Positions 57,157-64,000 of a stretch of 64,000 bases of DNA are shown here, piece by piece. The DNA is from Pseudomonadales bacterium. Its GTDB lineage: Bacteria > Pseudomonadota > Gammaproteobacteria > Pseudomonadales > Azotimanducaceae. Position 1 is the first letter of the stretch. Each line of letters starts with the position of its first letter. Location: contig JAHRVQ010000016.1 of assembly GCA_019090615.1 (NCBI GenBank), positions 61,055-125,054 on the forward strand, read 5' to 3'. Under the pieces are notes generated by a model, which did no database searches, was not told the origin of the DNA, and saw only the letters and a list, made by a program, of their open reading frames with translations. The position numbers and the translations under genes are program-made.

Positions 57157-58221
57157 TTATGGCCGGAATATCGCAAAACACTTTTGAGAATTAAAAATCC
57201 AGGTTTCAAGGTAATCGACAATTTCTGGTTTATAGTCGGGTAGAACACCCGACAGGCAAATCCAGTTTTTAAATTCCTGACAGCCGGCATCATCAACCGC
57301 ATCATTCTCCAGATCCACCCAGGCCCGATGGTTACCACTCTCAAGCTCTTTAAACCGCGCCCTGTCAAAATCTCGATCTGGATACAACCAGTGGTTTTTC
57401 TCTGTTAGAAAGGCATGCGACCAACCTGAAGAGGCCATCACCACAAACCGCTCTGGACGTTCTTCAAGCACCTGACGCAAGGTTGCGCCCATATTAAAGC
57501 AGGTCTGGGGGGTTGGCCCAGCTGGCCCTGGCTGATCAAGGTAAGCGTCTTTTTCTGATGCTGGTCGCTGATCAAAAAGATGTGAAGCGCCACCACGACT
57601 TGAAATCACACTTTTGCCATAGCAATTTACGGAAATTGGAATAATAGGATACGACCAGCCTTTTTGCTCCCAATCAAGGAAAACCATAGCATTGGAAAAT
57701 GCATGGGTCAGATTAGGATAATTTGAATATTTATAGGAATAAGCGATAGGAAAATGCTTCGAGATAACCCCGTCCGCCAACTGTTGGGCTAATTTCCCTG
57801 CACCCGGCACACTAAACTTATGTTCAGGATCAACGCCCCATATATTTTCTTTGGTATTAACGAAAGTAAATGGCTGAGCCGGGAAGGAATCCATGCAATA
57901 CATATTAAATGGAGGTATAACATCTTCTTTAAAATTTTCGTACTGATCATCGCCAAAAATAATAATGGCATCAGGCGCAAAATCATCGATCGCCTGCCGT
58001 ACAGTGGATAATGCCTCTTTATGCCGTTGTTGGTGAATAATCGCCTGTGCCGCTTCATCATCGTATTCTTCCTGCATGCCCTTCGGCCAGTTTGCAGGTT
58101 GCTTCATATCCTCAGGTACCAGCTTGCTATGCATGATACCCCGTATCAGATTCGCATAGGTTTTCGGATATCCCAACATAGGGGGGTAATGTGTGATTCC
58201 AACGCCCAGTATTTCCGCCAT
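57157..58221 (-). CDS. LigB-superfamily extradiol dioxygenase-like protein
   Basis: 354 aa. The N-terminal GVGITHYPPMLGYP, the DDFAPDAIIIFGDDQYENF region and VVMASSGWSHAFLTEKNHW, followed by the DRDFDRARFKELES tail, are characteristic of the beta subunit (LigB) of protocatechuate 4,5-dioxygenase and relatives; His in THYP and His in SGWSHA are probable metal ligands. No LigA-like subunit is present, and no ring-hydroxylating oxygenase is in the window, so the aromatic or non-aromatic substrate is unknown. It follows the MaoC genes across a 324-nt gap. Confidence 0.8.
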   Translation of the reverse strand: MAEILGVGITHYPPMLGYPKTYANLIRGIMHSKLVPEDMKQPANWPKGMQEEYDDEAAQAIIHQQRHKEALSTVRQAIDDFAPDAIIIFGDDQYENFKEDVIPPFNMYCMDSFPAQPFTFVNTKENIWGVDPEHKFSVPGAGKLAQQLADGVISKHFPIAYSYKYSNYPNLTHAFSNAMVFLDWEQKGWSYPIIPISVNCYGKSVISSRGGASHLFDQRPASEKDAYLDQPGPAGPTPQTCFNMGATLRQVLEERPERFVVMASSGWSHAFLTEKNHWLYPDRDFDRARFKELESGNHRAWVDLENDAVDDAGCQEFKNWICLSGVLPDYKPEIVDYLETWIFNSQKCFAIFRP

Positions 58222-58461
58222 CAGTGTTCTCCTTTACGAATGCACAAAAGAATTTTATTCGTGTCAAAATATCAAACTATACCCTGCGTGTAAAATACCG
58301 CGCGCAAAACATGAAATGCACTTGCCTGGCAGCTAAGTGCGTCATTTAAGTGCGTCATAATACCAAACCGGCCCAGTCATGGGCTGGACTATCCGCTCGC
58401 GGGAACTATGCAAAAAATTTAAGCCAGGCGTGCATGGAAGCCTTAACAATCTACTAATTTG

Positions 58462-58899
58462 CTAATCTTCTTTGAGGAGAAAATGACCGTGGGAAAGCGC
58501 TATTGGTTTATTAACATCATCTTGCCATATTTCACAGCGTACATTAGCCACTCTTCGACCCTGGCGGGTAACAATGGCCCGGCCAAATACATCCACCGGC
58601 CTTGCCGACCGCAGATAATCAATGGAAATATCAATGGTTTTAGGCAGACGTTGTAATGAAGAATCATATAATATCTGCAGCACGGCTGTGACCTCAAGAA
58701 AAGCACCTAATACGCCACCATGTATCGCCGGCAACCTGGGGTTGCCAATCAGCTTTTCCTGAAAGGGCAATTCTGTGATCAAAAGTGAACCGGCGGTGCG
58801 GACATTAATACCAAGAAACCTGGTATAGGGTATTTTCGAAAGCAGCAGGGACAAATTTTTGCCCTCACCAGCATCGTGAAGTTTAGATAATATCTTCAT
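58462..58899 (-). CDS. PaaI-type hotdog thioesterase
   Basis: 145 aa. HGGVLGAFLEVTAVLQI is the conserved hotdog helix with the HGG motif; SIDYLRSARPVDVFGRAIVTRQGRRVANV is the usual strand region. Hydrolyses a CoA thioester, perhaps a toxic or dead-end acyl-CoA. Its start overlaps the preceding thioesterase gene by 4 nt. Confidence 0.87.
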   Translation of the reverse strand: MKILSKLHDAGEGKNLSLLLSKIPYTRFLGINVRTAGSLLITELPFQEKLIGNPRLPAIHGGVLGAFLEVTAVLQILYDSSLQRLPKTIDISIDYLRSARPVDVFGRAIVTRQGRRVANVRCEIWQDDVNKPIALSHGHFLLKED

Positions 58900-59372
58900 T
58901 TGCGAGGAGTATTCATTGTGCCAATCATAAAGGTACCTACCGATGTCGCAATGGGATCATTAATATCGTTTTGCCATGCAACACCTTTAACAAAGGCGAC
59001 ATTAGCCGTAGTTTTATAACATTCTGCCTGGGCAAAAAGGTCACCACCAGGCTCGGCAGGCTGCATATAATCAATCCGTAAGTCCAGCGTAGCTATAGCC
59101 AGGTTTTCATCCTGGCTTATTTTCGCCTTCACAGCTTTGCCGGAAGCGGTATCCAGCATGGTGGTGATAACCCCGCCATGTGGAATACCCGTATCAGGGT
59201 CACCCACTAGTATATCTGCGTAAGGCATTTTAACCTTACCAACACCCTCGTCATTATCAATATATTCTAATTGAAGAAAGATACTATGCGGGCTGATCAT
59301 TTCAACGGGCGGCGCATTAACAGCGGCCTTAGCAGATGATTTTTCATCTGCTGGCGGTTCTACTCGGGACAT
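58896..59372 (-). CDS. PaaI-type hotdog thioesterase
   Basis: 158 aa. PHGGVITTMLDTASGKAVKA is the hotdog helix with HGG; LRIDYMQPAEPGGDLFAQAECYKT follows. Differs from the next gene in its longer N-terminal extension (about 30 residues). The two overlap by 4 nt and probably form a heteromer or two separate homo-oligomers acting on acyl-CoA esters of the surrounding pathway. Confidence 0.86.
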   Translation of the reverse strand: MSRVEPPADEKSSAKAAVNAPPVEMISPHSIFLQLEYIDNDEGVGKVKMPYADILVGDPDTGIPHGGVITTMLDTASGKAVKAKISQDENLAIATLDLRIDYMQPAEPGGDLFAQAECYKTTANVAFVKGVAWQNDINDPIATSVGTFMIGTMNTPRK

Positions 59373-59547
59373 ATTTTCTGGAATTTTCCTGTGTTCGGGG
59401 AATTGACAATACTAGGCCAATTGTAGACCTATTTTTCATATTACGTATTTTGATAGTGGGCTATTTCAAAGCACGTCATTTGACAGTAAGAAGGCTGATT
59501 TTTTGCCCGGATAGTTTTTAACAACACCGGGCGTATTTAACACTTAT

Positions 59548-59991
59548 TTAACGAGGATCAACAATCGTTACTGTGCCCTGAGCAACAGCTGCCAGCCTGC
59601 CTTCATTCATCACATCGATTCGAACTACGGCCTGCGTCCGTCCCATATTGATAATCGTCGCTGTGGCATCCAGGATACCCTTTGATACTGGCGCAGTTAG
59701 ATTAATTTTAAATTCGGTGGTAGCTGCCCATTGGCCTTTTTTCATCGCTGGGTAACAAACACAACCTAACATATGGTCACAGAACGCAGACAATACACCG
59801 CCATGCATATTACCAAAAGGCGTGAGTAATTCTGAACGAACCTCAACCTGACCACGCATTACGCCACGGCTAGATTCTACCAGGGTAAAACCAAGAAAAT
59901 CGTGTAAACCACCAGCACCACCTTTGTTTTTAAGGAAGTTGGTTGCGATTTCTTCGTTATGCGGGATTTCTCTTTTTTTACTATCAGCCAT
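59548..59991 (-). CDS. PaaI-type hotdog thioesterase
   Basis: 147 aa. FGNMHGGVLSAFCDHMLGCVCYPA contains the hotdog HGG helix; EFKINLTAPVSKGILDATATIINMGRTQAVVRIDVMNEG is the strand core. Third member of this family in a row, but separated by 175 nt from the overlapping pair. Substrate unknown; like the others it likely guards CoA pools. Confidence 0.87.
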   Translation of the reverse strand: MADSKKREIPHNEEIATNFLKNKGGAGGLHDFLGFTLVESSRGVMRGQVEVRSELLTPFGNMHGGVLSAFCDHMLGCVCYPAMKKGQWAATTEFKINLTAPVSKGILDATATIINMGRTQAVVRIDVMNEGRLAAVAQGTVTIVDPR

Positions 59992-60037
59992 TTTTATCTA
60001 CTCTAGTTATTTTATTTCTGTTAATTATCGACGCGCA

Positions 60038-61135
60038 TTATTTCGGCGGAATCAGACAGGAGTGAATTGAACCTTCACCTTCAACTTCACGCCCCAGGGT
60101 TCGAATGGCCAGGTCAGCATCAGCCAGATCAAAATTATGGGTATGCATTTCGTTAAAATCCACCTTGCCAGATTCAATGAGGTTAATGGCATTTTTATAG
60201 CCTGAAGAAGTCACGCCAATGGCACCTTTAATATTGATTTCTTTAAATACAATAAGGTCAGATATAAAATTATCTACTGGTTTCATGCCTTTAACACCCG
60301 CCAGCACAATAGTGCCTCCCGGCCGTACCATATCCAAAGCATCTCGAACCGGCTGAGTAGCATAAGCACTGACATCAATGACAACATCTGCTCCACCGTC
60401 GGTTAACTGTTTTACCTTTTTAACTGGATCTTCAGCTTCAACATTGATGGTATGATCAGCGCCATAATATTTGGCCACTTTAAATTTATTTTCATCTGCC
60501 GCCAGGCCAGTCACAATAATTGTCCCGGCACCCACCGCACGACAGGCAATAACACTACAGATTCCACGCTGCCCAGGCCCCAGAATAACCACCTTATCAC
60601 CTGGCTTAGTTTCAGGAATTTCTACTCCCCAGCGAAACCCAGCACCTAAAGGATTAAAAATTACCGCAAGTTCCGGCGGCAAATCTGGATCTACTTTATG
60701 CATAATCGTATTGGGGTGCAGGAACATATGTTGTGCATAGCCGCCCCACAGGCTAGGTGATTCTGAAATCGGAATATAAGAATACATTTCACGTTGATCA
60801 CACAGATGATAGCGGCCACCCAGACAGCAACTACAAAAGCGGCACGAAATCATAGTCTCAACAGCCACTCGATCACCGACATCAACGCCCCAGCGTTTTG
60901 CCGCTCGATCGCCTATTTTCGCAATCCGGCCCAAGGGCTCATGGCCCGGAATAATAGGCGTCGGGACTTTAATTGCGCCTTCATATTGTTCAAGGTCACT
61001 ACCACAAATACCGCAGGCCTCTAATTCAAGGATTGCTGAATCCTCGTCAATATCCGGAATCGCAATATCTCTTGCTTCTAACGCTCTGGGCCCAGTTTGC
61101 ACCATGGCAAATGAAGTCTTGGGTAAGGTGTTCAT
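60038..61135 (-). CDS. Zinc-dependent alcohol dehydrogenase (threonine dehydrogenase-like MDR)
   Basis: 365 aa. LEACGICGSDLEQYEG and PGHEPLG carry catalytic zinc ligands, CRFCSCCLGGRYHLC provides structural-zinc cysteines, and ILGPGQRGICSVIACRAVGA is the cofactor loop. It is divergent from the 49 kb ADH (different zinc loop and NAD motif), so it probably oxidises a different alcohol, for example a beta-hydroxy intermediate. Followed after 46 nt by the third thioesterase gene on the same strand. Confidence 0.86.
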   Translation of the reverse strand: MNTLPKTSFAMVQTGPRALEARDIAIPDIDEDSAILELEACGICGSDLEQYEGAIKVPTPIIPGHEPLGRIAKIGDRAAKRWGVDVGDRVAVETMISCRFCSCCLGGRYHLCDQREMYSYIPISESPSLWGGYAQHMFLHPNTIMHKVDPDLPPELAVIFNPLGAGFRWGVEIPETKPGDKVVILGPGQRGICSVIACRAVGAGTIIVTGLAADENKFKVAKYYGADHTINVEAEDPVKKVKQLTDGGADVVIDVSAYATQPVRDALDMVRPGGTIVLAGVKGMKPVDNFISDLIVFKEINIKGAIGVTSSGYKNAINLIESGKVDFNEMHTHNFDLADADLAIRTLGREVEGEGSIHSCLIPPK

Positions 61136-61306
61136 TTAATATTCCTCAATTGATAGGACTTGTGCCAGAAACAATGTTCAGCGGCGGCGGAATATACTCA
61201 CGCCAATCAAAGCGCAGGATTATCAGCCATATCCCGCCCAGATTCAACACAAGCGAAATCCCACGCACAGAACCGGCCAATAGCCAGCCCATGCATCACA
61301 AGCAAA

Positions 61307-61370
61307 AAACAGCCTTGAGCATAAGCAGCCTTGCGCGAAAACAGCCCTGAGCATAAACAGCCCCGAGCAA
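61307..61370. repeat. About 16-bp tandem repeat (AAACAGCCYTGAGCAT-type), four copies
   Basis: AAACAGCCTTGAGCAT, AAGCAGCCTTGCGCGA, AAACAGCCCTGAGCAT and AAACAGCCCCGAGCA succeed each other. The core is shared with the 34-bp repeat at 41581-41678, located 20 kb away, suggesting a family of intergenic repeats in this genome. Confidence 0.82.
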
Positions 61371-61397
61371 AAAAAAGCCCCATCTCACGACAGGGCT
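61369..61397 (-). terminator. Rho-independent terminator of the MaoC/LLM group
   Basis: On the minus strand AGCCC/GGGCT forms a short stem (loop of about 11 nt), followed by eight T residues, about 45 nt after the MaoC stop at 61444. It fits a terminator for the 63.4-61.4 kb operon. Confidence 0.65.
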
Positions 61398-61443
61398 ATT
61401 TATAAATACTTCTGGGGTCTCTAATAAATTGTTTTGCTAGCGA

Positions 61444-61854
61444 TTATTTATTAAACCTGACTTTTGCGCCGCCTGGGGTAGTAATTTCGCCTTGCGCATT
61501 TTTAATAAACAATTCAACGGTAACTTCGCGGGTAGCGAGGTCAATCTCTGTTACCTTACCGCCAGAAGTTAAGGTATCGCCGATCATTGACGCTTGCCGG
61601 TTACTGTAATTAAAACTTAATAACTGGCCATCTTCACCCACCCAATTGAGTGGACATTGGCTCAGCCAATCACCCTGCAATGGGCCATCTATAACAATTC
61701 CCGGATGACCTTCGCCTTCTTTGGCGTAGGTCTCATCATAATGTATTCTGTGGCCATTCCAGATTGCTGCGTTGTACAGAAACAGACTTAGATTGGTCGC
61801 ATCATGATCTCTGGACGGCAACTCATCGCCCACTTTAATGTCAGATATTTGCAT
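61444..61854 (-). CDS. MaoC-type dehydratase, C-terminal-type hotdog subunit
   Basis: 136-aa hotdog protein. Start region MQISDIKVGDELPSRDHDATNLSLFLYNAAIWNGHRIHYDETYAK contains a hydratase-2-like Asp/His-type arrangement, and the later NYSNRQASMIGDTLTSGGKV is the barrel. Likely paired with the next gene (61879-62334, FAS1-like N-terminal type) as a two-subunit enoyl-CoA hydratase, in the way MaoC-N and MaoC-C proteins pair in actinobacterial steroid catabolism. The gap is 24 nt. Confidence 0.78.
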   Translation of the reverse strand: MQISDIKVGDELPSRDHDATNLSLFLYNAAIWNGHRIHYDETYAKEGEGHPGIVIDGPLQGDWLSQCPLNWVGEDGQLLSFNYSNRQASMIGDTLTSGGKVTEIDLATREVTVELFIKNAQGEITTPGGAKVRFNK

Positions 61855-61878
61855 ATTAAACTCCTGTTAGTTCAATAA

Positions 61879-62334
61879 TTATCGAGCAATGGTTGTAGAA
61901 ATTTCATCAATGACCGGTTCGCCCGATTCAGTGGTGACGTTAAATTCCCTGACAGTAAATATAAGCGGCCCAGTTCGACCCTGCTTTTCATAAAGATCTG
62001 TCAATGTTGATGAACCGGTCAATTTATCACCGGGACGAATGGGACGATGCTGACGGAACTCTGTGCCCCCCGCCATGACTCTTTTTAACGGTAATTTCAA
62101 ACCACCGCCACCACCGCGAGGAATACCGTCTGGACGATAGGAATTTAATGGCGGAATATTAGTAAACAATCCAAATACAAACAGTGGCGGCGCTTCATCA
62201 CCCTTGTTATATCGCGGCTGTTGTTGTTCAGTTGCAACAGAATACTTAATAATATCCCTGCGACTTACTTCCACTGAAACAGGTTTGCTTTTCGTACCTA
62301 TTGCAGCTCTATGTTCATCTGTAAGTAGTGCCAT
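61879..62334 (-). CDS. MaoC-type dehydratase, N-terminal (FAS1-like) subunit
   Basis: 151 aa. VEVSRRDIIKYSVATEQQQPRY and the GGGTEF-like segment (here MAGGTEFRQHRPIRPGDKLTGSSTL) are typical of MaoC_dehydrat_N proteins, which lack catalytic residues and bind substrate. It probably combines with the downstream 136-aa partner. Located between the luciferase-like gene (54 nt upstream) and that partner. Confidence 0.8.
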   Translation of the reverse strand: MALLTDEHRAAIGTKSKPVSVEVSRRDIIKYSVATEQQQPRYNKGDEAPPLFVFGLFTNIPPLNSYRPDGIPRGGGGGLKLPLKRVMAGGTEFRQHRPIRPGDKLTGSSTLTDLYEKQGRTGPLIFTVREFNVTTESGEPVIDEISTTIAR

Positions 62335-62387
62335 AAAGACCCCTGAAATTAAAGAATGTTAGTTGATTTCAATCCGACGCTATTCTG

Positions 62388-63389
62388 TTAGAGAAAATGC
62401 GGCATGACTTCTTCGGTTAATAATAAAAATGTTTCGTGGCTCAGCGGTGCCGCCAAAAGATACTCAAGCGGCATCGTTTCTTCAAGCATTTTTAATTTAT
62501 CCACTACCTGTTCCGGGGTACCAAATATCACCACACCGTCCATATACCGGGTTACCGGATCAGAATATTTTTGCAATTCCTTTTGTTGCGTACCCAGGTT
62601 CAAACCTGTAGCAGCAACATTTGGATTAGCATAGGCATCATAGATCCAGCCAGCACCAGATTTCGCAACTTCAATGGCCTCTTTTTCTGTTGGTGCAATA
62701 GCCATCAAACGTGCCATAGGAATATCCTGCTTTAAGGTATGGCCGTGACTCTTAAGCTGACGCCGATAATCCTGATACTTTTCAGCCACTTTGGTATGAG
62801 CCGCATGCGGGTCCATTAAAATGGCATAACCCTGCTCCGCAGACCATGCTATGGCCTCATCCGATGCAGATGCCATCCATACTGGCAAATTTTCCTGCAA
62901 TGGCTTCGGCAGTACTTCAACTTCATTAAACTCATAAAATTCGCCTTTATAAGTGAGTTTTTCCTGCTTCCAGGCACTGGTTACAATATCCACGTGCTCA
63001 CGAAATTTTGCATAACTCTGCTCTGGTAGAACACCAAAACATTCCAGCTCCTTTTTATCAAAGCCGCGGCCTGCACCCCAATTAACTCGGCCACCCGACA
63101 ACATATCTAAAAAAGCCACTTCTTCGGCCAGCCTTAAAGGATGATAAAAAGCAGCTAATGAGACAGCAGTACCAATACGGATATTTTTTGTAGTGGCGGC
63201 GACCTGGGTACCCATCATATGCACTGACGGACAAACGCTGTAACCACTAAAGTGATGCTCAGCCAACCAGACAGCATCATAACCCGTAGTATCCATTATC
63301 TGGATTCGCTCTAGCGCCCGGTCATACACCGTCTGCAACGGTACCCTGCGCTCGGGCCAGCTAAAAAACTGTAAAATACCAAATTTCAT
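62388..63389 (-). CDS. Luciferase-like (LLM) flavin-dependent oxidoreductase
   Basis: 333-aa TIM-barrel protein. MKFGILQFFSWPERRVPLQ, YDAVWLAEHHFSGY, RIGTAVSLAAFYHPLRLAEEVAFLDMLSGGRVNWGAGRGFDKKE are bacterial luciferase-superfamily hallmarks with the flavin-binding His/Glu region. The family includes FMNH2-dependent monooxygenases and F420 enzymes. Being the first gene of the 63.4-61.4 kb group, it likely starts that pathway by oxygenation. The 52 kb LLM protein is a distinct subfamily. Confidence 0.8.
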   Translation of the reverse strand: MKFGILQFFSWPERRVPLQTVYDRALERIQIMDTTGYDAVWLAEHHFSGYSVCPSVHMMGTQVAATTKNIRIGTAVSLAAFYHPLRLAEEVAFLDMLSGGRVNWGAGRGFDKKELECFGVLPEQSYAKFREHVDIVTSAWKQEKLTYKGEFYEFNEVEVLPKPLQENLPVWMASASDEAIAWSAEQGYAILMDPHAAHTKVAEKYQDYRRQLKSHGHTLKQDIPMARLMAIAPTEKEAIEVAKSGAGWIYDAYANPNVAATGLNLGTQQKELQKYSDPVTRYMDGVVIFGTPEQVVDKLKMLEETMPLEYLLAAPLSHETFLLLTEEVMPHFL

Positions 63390-64000
63390 TTTCCCTACCT
63401 TCTATTTGAATTTTTCTTTATTCAATTTACTTGTCGATTATAAATCTCTACTCAGGCAACCCATAAAAGCGAATAATATTTTCACAAAAAAAGAAGCGTC
63501 GATCCTAACTCAGGATTCAAATTCTTAACCAACAACTGATTAACCTTCTGAACCAGATTATTATCCATCAGACCATGAGATATCAAACCCAAAAACTCAC
63601 CCACCTTTTTACGACTACCCCATCTTTAATATTAATAGTACAGGTGTTAGTAAAGATGTGCATACAGACCATAAGGCGAGATGTTCTTAGTCCCATCCGG
63701 TAGTTCAACCTAGCACAAAAAAATCAATTACTATCAATCTTAAAATTGCCATTCTTTACCATACCGATACCCTGCACACAGGCGCACCAGAAGTCACACT
63801 ACCCTGTTCACTTTTGACCATTCACAATAATTTGCAAAACTGCCTCAGGCGTATTAGTCTGACCGGCAAATGTGATGTGTGTTGGCAATAGTCTACAAGC
63901 TAATTTCTACAGGCAATGTTTACTGAACAATGTTTACTGAACAATGTTTACTGAACAATGTTTACTGAACAATGTTTACTGAACAATGTTTACTGAACAA
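63390..64000. other. Right-edge intergenic region
   Basis: About 610 AT-rich bases with no gene on either strand that I recognise. It should contain the promoter of the LLM/MaoC group near 63390-63480. The last 87 bases are a tandem repeat (listed separately). Confidence 0.4.
63914..64000. repeat. 14-bp tandem repeat, six full copies plus edge
   Basis: CAATGTTTACTGAA repeats perfectly at 63914, 63928, 63942, 63956, 63970 and 63984, with a truncated seventh copy cut by the window end; the array may continue beyond. Non-coding, AT-rich. Copy number may vary by slippage between strains. Confidence 0.95.

Larger units (their letters stand above)
61136..61443. other. Intergenic region with terminator and repeats
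   Basis: 308 bases between the ADH start and the stop of the MaoC gene upstream on the minus strand. It contains the repeat array and terminator listed next. No gene was seen. A promoter for the ADH-thioesterase group is expected but not resolved. Confidence 0.4.

Noticed and set aside
39209..63389. Steroid degradation cluster
   Set aside because: Paired ACADs and a MaoC pair recall steroid catabolism, but no KstD, HsaC-type or thiolase genes were seen, and the P450 looks CYP153-like and not CYP125-like.

Overview
The window reads as a chromosomal segment of a gammaproteobacterium of moderate GC content, most likely in the wider Pseudomonadales/Cellvibrionales area and possibly marine. The evidence is the core gene order Npr - mgtE - darP, then yhdP - rng - maf - mreD - mreC - mreB, followed by a divergent gatCAB operon, which largely matches Pseudomonas. 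An acyl-CoA-rich catabolic region with a CYP153-type P450 fits an oligotrophic or hydrocarbon-associated lifestyle. Species cannot be fixed from the sequence alone.

Layout. 0.1-2.4 kb (+): nitrogen-PTS phosphocarrier, Mg2+ channel and ribosome-assembly factor. 2.5-11.2 kb (-): yhdP, rng, maf and mreDCB (envelope, RNA processing, cell shape). 11.6-14.9 kb (+): gatCAB. 14.9-18.1 kb (-): DUF1499 membrane protein, VanY-type peptidase and an SDR. 18.2-21.3 kb (-): two membrane glycosyltransferase-type proteins. 21.4-35.6 kb (-): a seven-gene multihaem cytochrome locus. 36.1-38.4 kb (-): panB-panC-coaX. 38.8 kb: a tRNA with CAT anticodon, probably tRNA-Ile2. 39.2-63.4 kb: a large acyl-CoA and oxygenase catabolic region with five acyl-CoA dehydrogenases, two alpha/beta hydrolases, a CYP153-like P450, two zinc alcohol dehydrogenases, a CaiB CoA-transferase, two carboxymuconolactone-decarboxylase-like proteins, two luciferase-like oxidoreductases, a methylmalyl-CoA-lyase-like enzyme, a split mesaconyl-CoA-hydratase-like pair, a second MaoC pair, a LigB-type protein and three hotdog thioesterases.

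The most interesting system is the 21.4-35.6 kb locus. In transcription order it encodes: an FAD/NAD(P) oxidoreductase fused to two cyclic-nucleotide-binding domains and four 4Fe-4S motifs; a membrane cytochrome b with two pairs of histidines 14 residues apart; an FHA-TM-decahaem protein; a lipoprotein with two GlcG/HbpS-type domains; an outer-membrane beta-barrel; a decahaem protein fused to LVIVD-type propeller repeats; and a pentahaem cytochrome. Twenty-five covalent c-type haem sites are predicted. The layout suggests a cytoplasm-to-surface (or reverse) electron conduit with built-in regulatory domains. Direction and substrate are unknown.

In the catabolic region a CitE/Mcl-like lyase sits next to two MaoC proteins that match the first and second halves of two-domain mesaconyl-CoA hydratase. 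This suggests a route from a C5 dicarboxylyl-CoA to glyoxylate plus an acyl-CoA. No transcription regulator, transposase, integrase or phage gene was recognised anywhere in the window. Intergenic regions repeatedly carry short imperfect tandem duplications, including one running into the right edge.
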